Positions 35,859 to 48,274 of a stretch of 64,000 bases of DNA are shown here, piece by piece. The DNA comes from Acidovorax sp. NCPPB 3576 (lineage in GTDB: Bacteria > Pseudomonadota > Gammaproteobacteria > Burkholderiales > Burkholderiaceae_C). The stretch lies in assembly GCF_028473605.1 (NCBI RefSeq), contig NZ_CP097267.1:5324501-5388500 (forward strand), in the 5' to 3' direction. Each line of letters starts with the position of its first letter. Within the stretch, counting starts at the first letter, position 1. Both the position numbers and the translations under genes were made by a program. The notes under the pieces were generated by a model that had not been told where the DNA came from, did not search any database, and was given only the letters and a program-made list of their open reading frames with translations.

Positions 35859-36668
35859 TCAGCGGCTGCGCACGTGGGCGGAGCGGGGGCTGCGCAGCGT
35901 GTCGGCGTCCAGGATCAGGCGCCCCTGGATGCGGCCCTTCATGCGCTTGACGCTGCTGGCTGCATCCTGCATGTGCCGGGCCATCAGCCCTCGCACCTTC
36001 TCGGCATCCCGAGCGCGCGCCGCCTGCACGATCTCGCGGTGGAAGTTGGCGTTGGCCTCGCCGAAGCGACGGTGCTCCGACTTCGGGGTGCGGTTGCCGT
36101 ACACGATGAGCTGGCGCAGCATCTCGTTGATCAGCTCGCAGGTGAAGCGCAGGAAAGGATTGGGGTTGGCCGCGGCCAGGATGTCGTGGAAGTTGACGTC
36201 CTCGCGGCGCTGGCTCAGCAGGTCCTCGCTGCTGGAGTTGGGGTCGCAGCAGGCGATGCTGTGCTCCAGCGCCTCGAAGTCGGCCTCGGTCAGGTGGGGC
36301 ACGGCGCCGGCGGCCAGCTCGGGCTCCAGGAACTGGCGCACGGCGTAGATGTTGTCGATCGTCACGTCCTGGAAGAACAGGTAGTTCTGCAGGAACTGCA
36401 GCGTGCGGTCCAGCGACACCTCGGCGATGGTGCCGCCGCCCGAGGGGCCGGTGGAGATGGTCACCAGGCCCTGCACCTCCAGCGACTTGAGCGCCTCGCG
36501 GATGGTGCCCTTGCTCACTTCGAACTGCGACTGCAGCTCGCTCTCGCGCGGCAGGCGGTCGCCCGGGCTCAGGTTCTTTTCGGTGATGAGCCGCTTGATC
36601 TCCTGCGCCACCAGGTCGGGGCGCTTCAGGGGCTTGATCGGCTTGCCGGCGGGCGGTTTCGTGGCCAT
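35859..36668 (-). CDS. GntR/FadR-type regulator of the Liv-hydrolase operon
   Basis: The 269-residue protein has a GntR winged helix (SELQSQFEVSKGTIREALKSL, residues about 43-63, quoted in part) and an FCD domain (FHDILAAANPNPFL; NFHREIVQAARARDAEKVRGLM). It is divergent from the substrate-binding protein gene with 243 bases between starts, and a perfect 8+8 palindrome lies in that gap. It is most probably a repressor that is released by the transported N-substituted amino acid. Confidence 0.92.
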   Translation of the reverse strand: MATKPPAGKPIKPLKRPDLVAQEIKRLITEKNLSPGDRLPRESELQSQFEVSKGTIREALKSLEVQGLVTISTGPSGGGTIAEVSLDRTLQFLQNYLFFQDVTIDNIYAVRQFLEPELAAGAVPHLTEADFEALEHSIACCDPNSSSEDLLSQRREDVNFHDILAAANPNPFLRFTCELINEMLRQLIVYGNRTPKSEHRRFGEANANFHREIVQAARARDAEKVRGLMARHMQDAASSVKRMKGRIQGRLILDADTLRSPRSAHVRSR

Positions 36669-36805
36669 GGGTGCGTTGCTGGGTTGAAGACGGGGAAGGG
36701 CGCAGCGCGGTGCCTGGCACCCCGGCTGTCGCTCCCGTGGTGCAGTGTATGCACCAGTGCCGTGCAGCGGCGGAGCGGGCAGGGTTTACGTGCACGCGAT
36801 TTGTT

Positions 36806-36825
36806 CTATTTATCACTATAAATAG
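36806..36825. promoter_or_regulatory. GntR operator-like palindrome before the Liv operon
   Basis: Arms CTATTTAT and ATAAATAG are perfect complements around CACT in an AT-rich island within GC-rich DNA. It lies 86 bases before the receptor start and 137 bases before the GntR start, a good position for control of both. Confidence 0.72.
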
Positions 36826-36911
36826 GAAAAACACGTGGCACGCCGCGTGCTTTGCAAAAAGCCGTGCCTTGGCCAGCAGGCCGGCCGACCCAACCCCACA
36901 GGAGCCCCTTC

Positions 36912-38117
36912 ATGCACCGTCGTCAACTCTTGCAACTCTCCGCACTGGGCGCGCTGCCCGCATCGCTGGGCCTGGCGCGCAGCGCCTGGGCGCAGTCCGC
37001 CGGCGCCATCCAGTTCGGCTGCCCGGTGCCCATGTCGGGCGCCTTCGCCGCCAACGGAAAGTTCGCCGACCTGGGCATGAAGCTGGCCATCGAGCAATAC
37101 GGCTCGGCCCTCAAGCGCCCCCTGGCCTACACGGTGCTGGACACCGAGGGCAAGCCCGCCACGGCCGTGCGCAAGGTGCAGGAGTCGTCGCAGCAGCAGG
37201 GCACGCGCTTCTTCGCGGGCGGCATCCTGTCGTCCGAATCGCTGGCCATGGGCAAGGAGGCCGAGAAGGCGGGTGGCATCTTCATCACCACGGCCGGCGC
37301 CGACGAGATCACCGGCAAGGACTGCAACAGCGCCACGTTCCGCTGGTCGGTGCCGACCTTCGGCGCCATCGAGCAGACGGTGCGCCCGCTGGCCGAGGCG
37401 CTGCCGAAAGCCAAGCGCTGGTACACCATCACGCCGCAGTACGTGTTCGGCGACGGCCTGCTGTCGGCCGCCAAGAACGTCTTCAAGGAAAAGGGCCTGG
37501 AGCACGTGGGCAACAGCTACCACTCGCTGGCCGAGAAGGAGTTCAGCGGCTACCTGACCAACGCCATGGCCGCCAAGCCCGACGTGCTGCTTCTGCTGAA
37601 CTTCGGCTCGCAGTCGTCGGATGCGCTGCGCCAGGCGGTGAGCTTCGGCATGCACAAGAACATGACCATCCTGATTGCCTGGGCCTCGGGGCTGGAGCAG
37701 TTCGAGTCGCTGGGAGCGGACCTGTGCGAGGGCGTGTATTTCGGCGCGCAGTACTGGCACACCGCCGATGCCCCGCTGAACCTGGAGCTGGTCAAGCGCA
37801 GCAACGACAAGTTCAAGTCCAACCCCAACTACAGCCTGGCGGGCTCGTACATCTGCACCAAGCTGCTGATCGACGGCATCCTCAAGGCCGGCACGGTGGA
37901 CCAGAAGGCGGTGATCGCCGCGCTGGAGGGCATGAAGTACGCGGGCCTCACGGGCGAGGAGGAGATCCGCAAGGGCGACCACCAGGTGCTCAAGAACTAC
38001 TACCTGCTCAAGGGCAAGGCCAAGGCCAGGATGGCCAACAAGGACGACTACGTGGACGTGGTGAGTTCGGGCAAGTCGTTCCTGCCGCTCGAGCAGACCG
38101 GTTGCAAGCTGGGCTGA
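36912..38117 (+). CDS. branched-chain amino acid-type ABC transporter substrate-binding protein
   Basis: The 401-residue protein has a Tat-like or Sec signal (MHRRQLLQLSALGALPASLG...AWAQ) and a Leu/Ile/Val-binding-protein fold (FGCPVPMSGAFAANGKFADL; FFAGGILSSES; PDVLLLLNFGSQSSDALRQA). It is the periplasmic receptor of the Liv-type importer that follows. The later genes in the operon suggest that the ligand is an N-carbamoyl or other N-substituted amino acid or ureide rather than leucine. Confidence 0.93.
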   Translation: MHRRQLLQLSALGALPASLGLARSAWAQSAGAIQFGCPVPMSGAFAANGKFADLGMKLAIEQYGSALKRPLAYTVLDTEGKPATAVRKVQESSQQQGTRFFAGGILSSESLAMGKEAEKAGGIFITTAGADEITGKDCNSATFRWSVPTFGAIEQTVRPLAEALPKAKRWYTITPQYVFGDGLLSAAKNVFKEKGLEHVGNSYHSLAEKEFSGYLTNAMAAKPDVLLLLNFGSQSSDALRQAVSFGMHKNMTILIAWASGLEQFESLGADLCEGVYFGAQYWHTADAPLNLELVKRSNDKFKSNPNYSLAGSYICTKLLIDGILKAGTVDQKAVIAALEGMKYAGLTGEEEIRKGDHQVLKNYYLLKGKAKARMANKDDYVDVVSSGKSFLPLEQTGCKLG

Positions 38118-38216
38118 TCGCCCGCCCCCGCCTGTCTCGGGTCCTGCGTATTTGCGCATTGCCCTCCCCTGTCCGCCCCGCAGCCGCGGGGCTCAAGCCT
38201 TGACTGCCCCAACTCC

Positions 38217-39077
38217 ATGAGCATCTACCTGCTACAGGTCATCAACGGGATCGGCATCGGCATGCTGTATTTCCTGCTGGCCGTCGGCCTGTCCATCGTG
38301 TTCGGCCTGCTGCGCTTCGTGAACTTCGCGCATGGCGCGTTCTACCTGCTGGGCGCGTATTTCTGCTTCCAGATGACCCGCTGGGGCCTGAGCTTCTGGC
38401 TCGCGCTGGCCGTGGTGCCGCTCGCGGTGGGCGCGCTCGGCTGGCTGACCGAAAAGCTCGTGCTGCGCCATGTGTACGCCAAGCCGCACGAGTTCCACAT
38501 CCTGGTCACCGTGGGCCTGGCGCTGGCGATCCAGGAGCTGGTCATCCTGCAGTGGGGGCCGCTGGGCGACAGCGTGGCGGTGCCCGACCTGCTGCAGGGC
38601 GTGGTGATGTGGGGCAGCTTCGTCTATCCCCAATACCGCCTGTTCGTGATCGGCTTCACCGCCGTGCTGGCCGTGGGCCTGTGGTATGTGCTGGAAGGCA
38701 CGCGCCTGGGCAGCGCGGTGCGCGCAGGCAGCGAATCGACCGAGATGGTGTCGCTGCTCGGCATTAACGTGTTCCGCATCTTCAGCCTGGTGTTCGCGCT
38801 GGGCGCGGCCACCGCCGCCATCGCGGGCGTGCTGGCCGCGCCGATCCGCGGCGCCGAGCCCTTCATGGGCATCGAGGCGCTGGGCGTGGCCTTCGTGGTC
38901 GTGGTGGTGGGCGGCATGGGCAGCTTCGGCGGGGCGCTGGTCGGCGGCCTGCTGATCGGCATCGTGCAGAGCGTGATGAGCACGGTGTGGCCCGAGGGCG
39001 CGCGCCTGATGATCTACATCGCCATGGCGGCCGTGCTGCTGCTGCGCCCGCATGGCCTGCTGGGCCGCAAAGGATGA
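38217..39077 (+). CDS. livH: Liv-type ABC transporter permease LivH
   Basis: The 286-residue permease has about eight hydrophobic helices and the LivH hallmarks GLSIVFGLLRFVNFAHG near the N-terminus and the cytoplasmic loop VRAGSESTEMVSLLGIN. It forms the membrane channel with LivM. The stop overlaps the livM start as ATGA. Confidence 0.94.
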   Translation: MSIYLLQVINGIGIGMLYFLLAVGLSIVFGLLRFVNFAHGAFYLLGAYFCFQMTRWGLSFWLALAVVPLAVGALGWLTEKLVLRHVYAKPHEFHILVTVGLALAIQELVILQWGPLGDSVAVPDLLQGVVMWGSFVYPQYRLFVIGFTAVLAVGLWYVLEGTRLGSAVRAGSESTEMVSLLGINVFRIFSLVFALGAATAAIAGVLAAPIRGAEPFMGIEALGVAFVVVVVGGMGSFGGALVGGLLIGIVQSVMSTVWPEGARLMIYIAMAAVLLLRPHGLLGRKG

Positions 39078-40081
39078 ACACCGCCATGACGATCTTGCGC
39101 AAACACTTCCACCTGCTGCTGGCCCTGGGCTTCGTGCTGGCGATGCCGCTCACCATGCAGTCGGGCTCGCTTGCCAGCGAGGTGCTGATCTACGGCCTGG
39201 CGGCCATGGGCTGCAACCTGCTGCTGGGCCACACGGGGCTGCTGTCCTTCGGGCAGGGCATCTTCTTCGGGCTGGGCAGCTACACCATCGCCCTCACGCT
39301 CACTCGGTGGCCGCTGCCCATGCCGCTCGCGCTGGCGCTCGCCGTGGCGGCGGGCGCGCTGGGCGCGGCCCTGGTGGGCTGGGTCGCGATCCGCCAGCGC
39401 GGCACCTACTTCGTGATGCTGACGCTCGCGTTCGCGCAGATGTTCTATTTCCTGGCCTATTCCCTGCCCAGCCTCACGGGCGGGGACAACGGCCTGATGG
39501 ACATTCCGCGCCCATCGCTGGCCGTGGGCGGGTTCACGCTGTGGCCGCTGCAATCGCCCTGGCAGTACTACGGCTTCGTGGCGGTGGTGTTCTTGCTGGC
39601 CTTCTGGCTGCTGCAGAGGGTGTCGGCGTCGATCTTCGGGCGCACGCTGCTGGCCGTGCGCGACAACGAGGAGCGCGCGGGCGCCATCGGCTACAACCTG
39701 CGGCTGCTCAAGCTGCAGGCGTTCGTGATCTCGGGCGCGGTAACGGGACTGGCCGGCGCGCTGCACGCCATGATGACCGGCATCGCCCCGCTGGCGAGTG
39801 CCGAGTACCACACGAGCGAGATGATCCTGGTGATGACGGTGATCGGCGGCACCGGCAACCTGCTGGCCTCGCTGCTGGGATCGGCCTTCTACCTCATCGT
39901 GGGCGACTGGCTCTCCACCTTGTGGCCGCGCTGGCTGCTGCTGCTGGGCGTGGTGCTGATGGCGGTGAGCCTGGGCATGCAGCGCGGCCTTTGGGGCCTG
40001 CTGGAATCCGCATGGGGGCGCCTGCGCGGCCTTCAGGGCGGCGCGAACGCCACCGCCGCCGGCACGGGAGACAAAGCATGA
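39074..40081 (+). CDS. livM: Liv-type ABC transporter permease LivM
   Basis: The 335-residue permease has about ten helices and LivM motifs (NLLLGHTGLLSFGQGIFFGL; LLAVRDNEERAGAIGYN). Starts inside the livH stop and ends inside the livG start (ATGA both), so all Liv subunits are made from coupled translation. A C-terminal tail of about 20 residues is hydrophilic and probably dispensable. Confidence 0.94.
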   Translation: MNTAMTILRKHFHLLLALGFVLAMPLTMQSGSLASEVLIYGLAAMGCNLLLGHTGLLSFGQGIFFGLGSYTIALTLTRWPLPMPLALALAVAAGALGAALVGWVAIRQRGTYFVMLTLAFAQMFYFLAYSLPSLTGGDNGLMDIPRPSLAVGGFTLWPLQSPWQYYGFVAVVFLLAFWLLQRVSASIFGRTLLAVRDNEERAGAIGYNLRLLKLQAFVISGAVTGLAGALHAMMTGIAPLASAEYHTSEMILVMTVIGGTGNLLASLLGSAFYLIVGDWLSTLWPRWLLLLGVVLMAVSLGMQRGLWGLLESAWGRLRGLQGGANATAAGTGDKA

Positions 40082-40847
40082 CCGCCGCACCCATCCTGCT
40101 GGAAGCCATCGGCGTGGAAAAGCGCTACGACAAGTTCGCCGCGCTCTCGGGCGTGGATCTGAAGGTGCGCGCGAACACCGTGCATTCGGTGATCGGCCCC
40201 AACGGCGCGGGCAAGACCACGCTGTTCCACATGCTCACCGGCACCAAGGGCGTGAGCGGCGGGCGCATCGTGTTCGACGGCCACGACGTGACGCGCGAGC
40301 CCGACCACCGGCGCGTGCAGCGCGGCATGGCCCGCTCGTTCCAGGTCACCAGCCTGTTCCTCACCCTGCCGGTGCGCGAGAACCTGCGACTGGCTGCGCA
40401 GGGCACCGCGCCCACGCAGGCCCTGAACTGCTGGAGCGCGCCCGTGGGCGCCCGCTCCCGCGCCGACGTGGTGGCCAGCGTGCTGGCGCGCCTGGGCCTG
40501 GAGCGCCATGCGGACACGCCGGTCGGCAACCTCTCGCACGGCCAGCAGCGGCGGCTGGAGGTGGGCATGGCGCTGGCTGCGGGGCCGAAAGCCATCTTCC
40601 TGGACGAGCCCACCTCGGGCATGGGCATCGACGACCTGGACGACATGAAGCGGCTGATCCAGGGCCTCAAGGACGAGCACACCGTGGTGCTCATCGAGCA
40701 CAACATGAACATCGTGATGGACATCTCCGACACCGTCACCGTGATGCAGCAGGGCCGCGTGCTGGCCGAGGGGCACCCGCATGCCATCCGCAGCGACGAG
40801 CGGGTGCGCAGCGCCTATCTGGGCAACATGATCACCGGGGGCAAGGC

Positions 40848-40851
<4 letters not shown>
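40078..40851 (+). CDS. livG: Liv-type ABC transporter ATPase LivG
   Basis: The 257-residue ATPase has Walker A GPNGAGKTT, signature LSHGQQRRLEVGMAL (His instead of the more usual Gly after Ser) and Walker B AIFLDEPTSGM. It energises import with LivF. Overlaps both neighbours by ATGA. Confidence 0.95.
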
Positions 40852-41552
<701 letters not shown>

Positions 41553-41608
41553 GCCTCCTTGTTCGAAACCGGCTTTCTGCTTCTGCTTTCTCTTTCAGGA
41601 TCACCACC

Positions 41609-42868
41609 GTGGACATGAAGACCCTCTCCCCTGCCCTGCAGCCCCGCGTGAACGGCGCGCGCCTGTGGCAATCGCTCATGGACCTGGCGCGCATCGGCGC
41701 CACCCCCAAGGGCGGCGTGTGCCGGCTGGCGCTCACGGCGCTGGACGGCGAAGGCCGCGACCTCTTCGTGCGCTGGGCGCGCCAGGCGGGCTGCAGCGTG
41801 CGCATCGACGCCATCGGCAACCTCTTCGCGCGCCGCGCGGGCCGCAACGATGCCCTGCCCCCGGTGATGACCGGCAGCCACATCGACACGCAACCCACGG
41901 GCGGCAAGTTCGATGGCAACTACGGCGTGCTGGCCGGCCTGGAGGTGGTGCGCAGCCTCAACGATGCCGGCATCGCCACCGAGGCGCCGATCGAGGTGGC
42001 GGTGTGGACCAATGAGGAAGGCTCGCGCTTCGTGCCCGTGATGATGGGCTCGGGCGTGTTCGCCGGGGCCTTCACGCTCGAGCATGCACTGGCCCAGCGC
42101 GATGCGCAGGGCACCAGCGTGGCCGAGGCGCTGGCCGCGATCGGGTACGCCGGCACGGCAGGCCCCACGCCCGCGGTGGGCGCGTATTTCGAGGCGCACA
42201 TCGAGCAGGGACCGGTGCTGGAGGCCAACGACTGCGTGATCGGCGTGGTGCAGGGCGCGCTGGGTCAGCGCTGGTACGACGTGACCGTACAGGGCATGGA
42301 GGCCCACGCCGGCCCCACGCCGATGGAGCTGCGCCGCGACGCGCTGCTGGCGGCGAGCCGCCTGGTGGCCGAGGTCAACCGCATCGCCCTCGACCACGCC
42401 CCGCACGCGCGCGGCACGGTGGGCGTGCTGGAAGTCTTTCCCAGTTCGCGCAACGTCATCCCCGGCAGCGTGCGCATGACGGTGGACCTGCGCGCCGCCG
42501 ACGACGCGGTGCTGCTGCAGATGGATGCGGCCCTGCGCGCCGCCTGCGAGCGCATCGGCGCGGCCCACCGCACGCCGGTGGCCGTGGAGCAGGTCGTGTA
42601 CTTTCCGCCGCAGCCCTTCGCCCCGGCGCTGGTCGAAGGCGTGCGGGCCGACGCCCAGGCCCTGGGATACACCGCCATGGACGTGGTGAGCGGCGCCGGG
42701 CACGATGCCGTGTACCTGGCGCGCCTGGCGCCCACCGCCATGGTCTTCGTGCCGTGCGCGGACGGCATCAGCCACAACGAGATCGAAGACGCCCGGCCCG
42801 AACACCTGGAGGCCGGCTGCAACGTGCTGCTGCAGGCCATGCTGCGCAGCGCGGGGGTGGCGGCATGA
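41609..42868 (+). CDS. Zn-dependent hydrolase, N-carbamoyl-L-amino acid hydrolase/allantoate amidohydrolase family
   Basis: The 419-residue M20-type amidohydrolase has the metal ligands of the HyuC/AllC family: GSHIDTQPTGGKFDGNYG, WTNEEGSRF, FEAHIEQGPVLE and, near the end, GAGHDAVYLA with SHNEIED. It would cleave N-carbamoyl amino acids or ureides to the amino acid, CO2 and ammonia. GTG 41609 is chosen because AGGA lies eight bases upstream; ATG 41615 is two codons later. It is placed in the import operon, so it should act on the transported compound. Confidence 0.9.
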   Translation: MDMKTLSPALQPRVNGARLWQSLMDLARIGATPKGGVCRLALTALDGEGRDLFVRWARQAGCSVRIDAIGNLFARRAGRNDALPPVMTGSHIDTQPTGGKFDGNYGVLAGLEVVRSLNDAGIATEAPIEVAVWTNEEGSRFVPVMMGSGVFAGAFTLEHALAQRDAQGTSVAEALAAIGYAGTAGPTPAVGAYFEAHIEQGPVLEANDCVIGVVQGALGQRWYDVTVQGMEAHAGPTPMELRRDALLAASRLVAEVNRIALDHAPHARGTVGVLEVFPSSRNVIPGSVRMTVDLRAADDAVLLQMDAALRAACERIGAAHRTPVAVEQVVYFPPQPFAPALVEGVRADAQALGYTAMDVVSGAGHDAVYLARLAPTAMVFVPCADGISHNEIEDARPEHLEAGCNVLLQAMLRSAGVAA

Positions 42869-44334
42869 AGATCCTGATCGCGCGGCTCAACCACGAGACC
42901 AACACCTTCTCGCCCGTGCCCACGCCGCTGGAGGTCTTTTCGCCGGCCTATGGCGCGCAGGCGCTGCAGGAGAACGAGGGCATGCGCACGGCCATGGCGG
43001 CGTTCATCGACCTGGCCAAAGGGCTGGGCGCCACGCTGGTCACGCCCGTGTCGGCCATGGCCAACCCCAGCGGGCCGGTGCATGCCGCCGCCTACGACGA
43101 GCTGACCCGCTGCATCGTGGACGCCGCACCGGGCTGCGATGCCATCTTGCTGGACCTGCACGGCGCCATGGTGGCCGAGAACAGTCCCGACGGCGAAGGC
43201 GACCTGCTGGAGCGCGTGCGGGCCGCTGCGCCGGGCGTGCCCGTCGGCGTAGCGCTGGACCTGCACGGCAACATCACGCCCAAGATGGTCGCCAACGCCG
43301 ACGTGATGGTGGGCTTCAAGACCTACCCGCACATCGACATGTACGAAACCGGCGAACACGCCGGGCGCCTGCTGCTGGCCATGCTGCACGGCCAGGCGCG
43401 CTACACCGTGCGCTGGCACCCGCTTCCCATGATGGGCCACACGCTGCGCAGCACCACGCTGCAGGGCGCCATGCTGCGCGCGGTGGACGCGGCCCGCGCG
43501 GCCGAGGCCGGCGGCATTCCGGCGGTGACGGTGTTCGCCGGCTTTTCGCTCGCCGACATCGAGGCGCCGTGCATGAGCGTGGTGGTCACGGCCCATGCCG
43601 ACGATCCCGGGCCGGCCCAAGCCGCGGCCGAGCGCATCGCCTCCGCCATCTGGAGCGAGCGCGCCGAGTTCGTCTACGACAGCGAGCCGCTAGACCAGTC
43701 CCTGCAGCGCGCGCAGGCCCTGGTCGTGGGCGCGGACCGCCCTGTGCTGCTGCTGGACCACAGCGACAACTGCATGTCCGGCGGCACCTGCGATGCCATG
43801 GATGTGCTGCAGGCGGCGCTCGCCAACGGCCTGGAGGACATCGCCGTGGGCCCGCTGTGCGACCCCGAGGCGGTCGCAGAACTGGTGGCGGCCGGTGTCG
43901 GCGCGCGCGTCGCCGTGCGGCTGGGCAACAAGGTGCCGCTCACGCAGCTCGGCGTGGCCAAGGCGCCCGTGGTGGTCGAGGGCACGGTGGTGGCCGTCAG
44001 CGATGGCGAATACACGGTGACCGGCCCCATCTACACCGGCCAGCGCTGCGCCATGGGGCGCACGGTGTTGTTCGATACCGGCGCGGCGCGCATCGTGGTG
44101 ACCGAGCGCACGCACGAGCCGTGGGACCTGGGCGTGTTCTCCTGCGTGGGCCTGGACCCCACGGCCCACCGCTTCGTGCTGCTCAAATCGCGCATGTACT
44201 GCCGACCCGTGTTCGTGCCGCTGTCGCACGCGCTGGTCGAATGCGACAGCCCCACGGGGGTGACGAGCTCCAACTACGCGCTGTTCCCGTTCAGGAACTT
44301 GCGCCGGCCGGTGTTTCCGCTCGATCCGGCCTGA
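42865..44334 (+). CDS. M81 family metallopeptidase, MlrC-like
   Basis: The 489-residue protein has MlrC signatures: RLNHETNTFSPVPTP at the start, LDLHGAMVAENSPDGEGDLL, VALDLHGNIT and VGFKTYPHIDMYETG, with the Asp and His metal ligands in place. MlrC is best known from microcystin degradation, but the family is broad and usually lies, as here, beside amino acid or peptide importers and amidohydrolases. A general role in cleaving amide bonds of unusual small peptides is more likely than toxin breakdown. Overlaps the previous stop as ATGA. Confidence 0.9.
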   Translation: MKILIARLNHETNTFSPVPTPLEVFSPAYGAQALQENEGMRTAMAAFIDLAKGLGATLVTPVSAMANPSGPVHAAAYDELTRCIVDAAPGCDAILLDLHGAMVAENSPDGEGDLLERVRAAAPGVPVGVALDLHGNITPKMVANADVMVGFKTYPHIDMYETGEHAGRLLLAMLHGQARYTVRWHPLPMMGHTLRSTTLQGAMLRAVDAARAAEAGGIPAVTVFAGFSLADIEAPCMSVVVTAHADDPGPAQAAAERIASAIWSERAEFVYDSEPLDQSLQRAQALVVGADRPVLLLDHSDNCMSGGTCDAMDVLQAALANGLEDIAVGPLCDPEAVAELVAAGVGARVAVRLGNKVPLTQLGVAKAPVVVEGTVVAVSDGEYTVTGPIYTGQRCAMGRTVLFDTGAARIVVTERTHEPWDLGVFSCVGLDPTAHRFVLLKSRMYCRPVFVPLSHALVECDSPTGVTSSNYALFPFRNLRRPVFPLDPA

Positions 44335-44525
44335 GCGGCGCGTTTGCGTCCGGAGGGCGGGCGGCGGGGCGTCGCAGGTCACGGGTGTTTCACCCGGATT
44401 AAGCACAATTGCGTACCAGGGTTTGGATGGCGGGCTGACTACAATCGCACACCCTAAGAACCTACAACCGCCCCGAAGCGCCCTGGCGGCGCGGCCTGGC
44501 ACTCTTCCCAGAGCTGGAGACCTTG

Positions 44526-46838
<2,313 letters not shown>

Positions 46839-46887
46839 AGCGGTGATGACGTAGCGAGCGCTAACTTTTTGACGCGTTTGACCTTGA

Positions 46888-46925
46888 AAGCGCCTGCCCA
46901 TTTATTGGGCAGGCGCTTGCTTTTT
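46888..46925 (+). terminator. intrinsic terminator after maeB
   Basis: A 13-pair stem (AAGCGCCTGCCCA / TGGGCAGGCGCTT) with loop TTTAT is followed by GCTTTTT. It lies 49 bases after the maeB stop and separates it from the RNase gene. Confidence 0.9.
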
Positions 46926-46994
46926 GGGGGCGATTAAGTCAAACTAACGGCTCGAAATTTCGGGTAAACCCGTAGTTTCTGAAAGGTGTAGTTG

Positions 46995-47399
46995 ATGCTG
47001 AAGGCTATCGCCATCCAGGCGTACAAGATCGGTCTTTCGTGCGTACTGGGTGCCGCGTTCGTTCTGGTCCCGACCACGGGACAGGCCCGAAACCCCCCGT
47101 CTTCCGACGGAGTGACCACCATCGCACTGGCCGAGTTGCCCCCGCAAGGGCGGGCGACTTATGGACTCATCCGCGAAGGTGGACCCTTTCCTTACGACAA
47201 GGATGGTTCGGTGTTCGGTAATCGCGAGCGGCTGCTGCCCCAGGAGAAACGGGGCTACTACCGCGAATACACCGTCAGAACGCCGGGTGCGAAAAACCGT
47301 GGTGCCCGGCGCATCGTGTGCGGAGGCGTGCCCCGCGTGCCCGATGCCTGCTACTACACCGGCGACCACTACGCGAGCTTTCGAAAAATTGTTGAATGA
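46995..47399 (+). CDS. secreted barnase-type guanyl ribonuclease
   Basis: The 134-residue protein has a signal-like hydrophobic start (residues 12-31) and the microbial RNase N1/T1/barnase fold: YYREYTVRTPGAKNRGARRI with Glu91 as base and Arg106, and YYTGDHYASF with His125 as acid. It should be exported and cleave RNA after guanine. The start at 46995 has AAAGG eight bases upstream. Barstar is 137 bases downstream on the same strand and protects the cytoplasm. Confidence 0.93.
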   Translation: MLKAIAIQAYKIGLSCVLGAAFVLVPTTGQARNPPSSDGVTTIALAELPPQGRATYGLIREGGPFPYDKDGSVFGNRERLLPQEKRGYYREYTVRTPGAKNRGARRIVCGGVPRVPDACYYTGDHYASFRKIVE

Positions 47400-47536
47400 C
47401 GCTGGACGCCAAAAGCGCTCGCCGGCATTGCCGCGATCGGTTGCCCGCCTTTCGGCCCTTTGCCTTTGTGGCAGGCCGCTGGACCGAACTTCCGGATATT
47501 CCTCATTGGTGACTACATAAAGAAAGAGCAGCGGAG

Positions 47537-47962
47537 ATGGAAAAGCCACTTCGTAACGATCAGGAAAACCCATTGCGTGGCGTGCGCCCCAACATCGTGC
47601 AGTCTATTCGCGCTTTTCGCGTGCAAGACCTGCAAGAGTCGGCCAAGGCGCTCGGCCAACACTTCCTGTACGCCAACCTTGCACACGCACAAACCAAGCA
47701 GGACGTGCTGGACCTGATCGCAGGCCAGTTCATGTTCCCGGCGCATTTCGGAAAGAATTTCGATGCGCTGTACGACTGCATGACGGACCCTTTGCATAAA
47801 TCGGGCCCGCAACCGGGCTTCATCGTGGTGCTGGAGCAAATTCCGACCACGGTGAAGTTCGACAAGGAAGCGCGCGAGCAATTGCTCGACATCTTCCGGG
47901 AAGCGGCTGACTACTGGAGCGATCGAAAGATACCGTTCCGGTGTTTCTATTCTTTTCTGTAG
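47537..47962 (+). CDS. barstar family ribonuclease inhibitor
   Basis: The 141-residue protein matches barstar: KQDVLDLIAGQFMFPAHFGK and NFDALYDCMTDPLH form the helix that plugs the barnase active site, with acidic residues in place. It binds the RNase in the cytoplasm before export. It has its own upstream region of 137 bases, so it may be expressed apart from the RNase, as expected for the protective partner. An N-terminal extension of about 25 residues is unusual. Confidence 0.93.
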   Translation: MEKPLRNDQENPLRGVRPNIVQSIRAFRVQDLQESAKALGQHFLYANLAHAQTKQDVLDLIAGQFMFPAHFGKNFDALYDCMTDPLHKSGPQPGFIVVLEQIPTTVKFDKEAREQLLDIFREAADYWSDRKIPFRCFYSFL

Positions 47963-48153
47963 CCCGTTCTGCATCCACCAGCCAGGCAGAACGGGCGAAC
48001 GAGGCTAACGAGACCGCCACCGCGCAGCCCATTGAAATCGCAGTCGATCCCTCCGCAGAAAAAATGCCGACCGACAAGCTCGTCGACGTATCGCCCCTGG
48101 CGCTGCGCATGAGCAGCCCGTTCAACGCGGGTTATTGGCTCGCAGCCGCCTGA
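47941..48153 (+). CDS. possible small protein overlapping the barstar end
   Basis: A 70-codon GTG-started frame overlaps the last 22 bases of barstar. Its composition (QPIEIAVDPSAEKMPTDKLV; SPFNAGYWLA) looks like ordinary protein rather than random GC-rich shadow, but there is no ribosome site, no family and the start is doubtful. It could be a remnant of a longer gene. Confidence 0.25.
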   Translation: MFLFFSVARSASTSQAERANEANETATAQPIEIAVDPSAEKMPTDKLVDVSPLALRMSSPFNAGYWLAAA

Positions 48154-48274
48154 TCCCAGGCGGTGTGCAGGGTGGGCGCGGCCCCAGGCCGGTGCCTGCC
48201 ATGCTTGAATCTTTTCAGTGCAGGGCGGCCTTCCGTTGTCCGGATGCGCCGCCCTTGCATTGCACCGCCTGCGC

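Noticed and set aside
44440..44445. TACAAT as -10 box of maeB
   Set aside because: No -35 element at acceptable spacing; too weak to list as a promoter.
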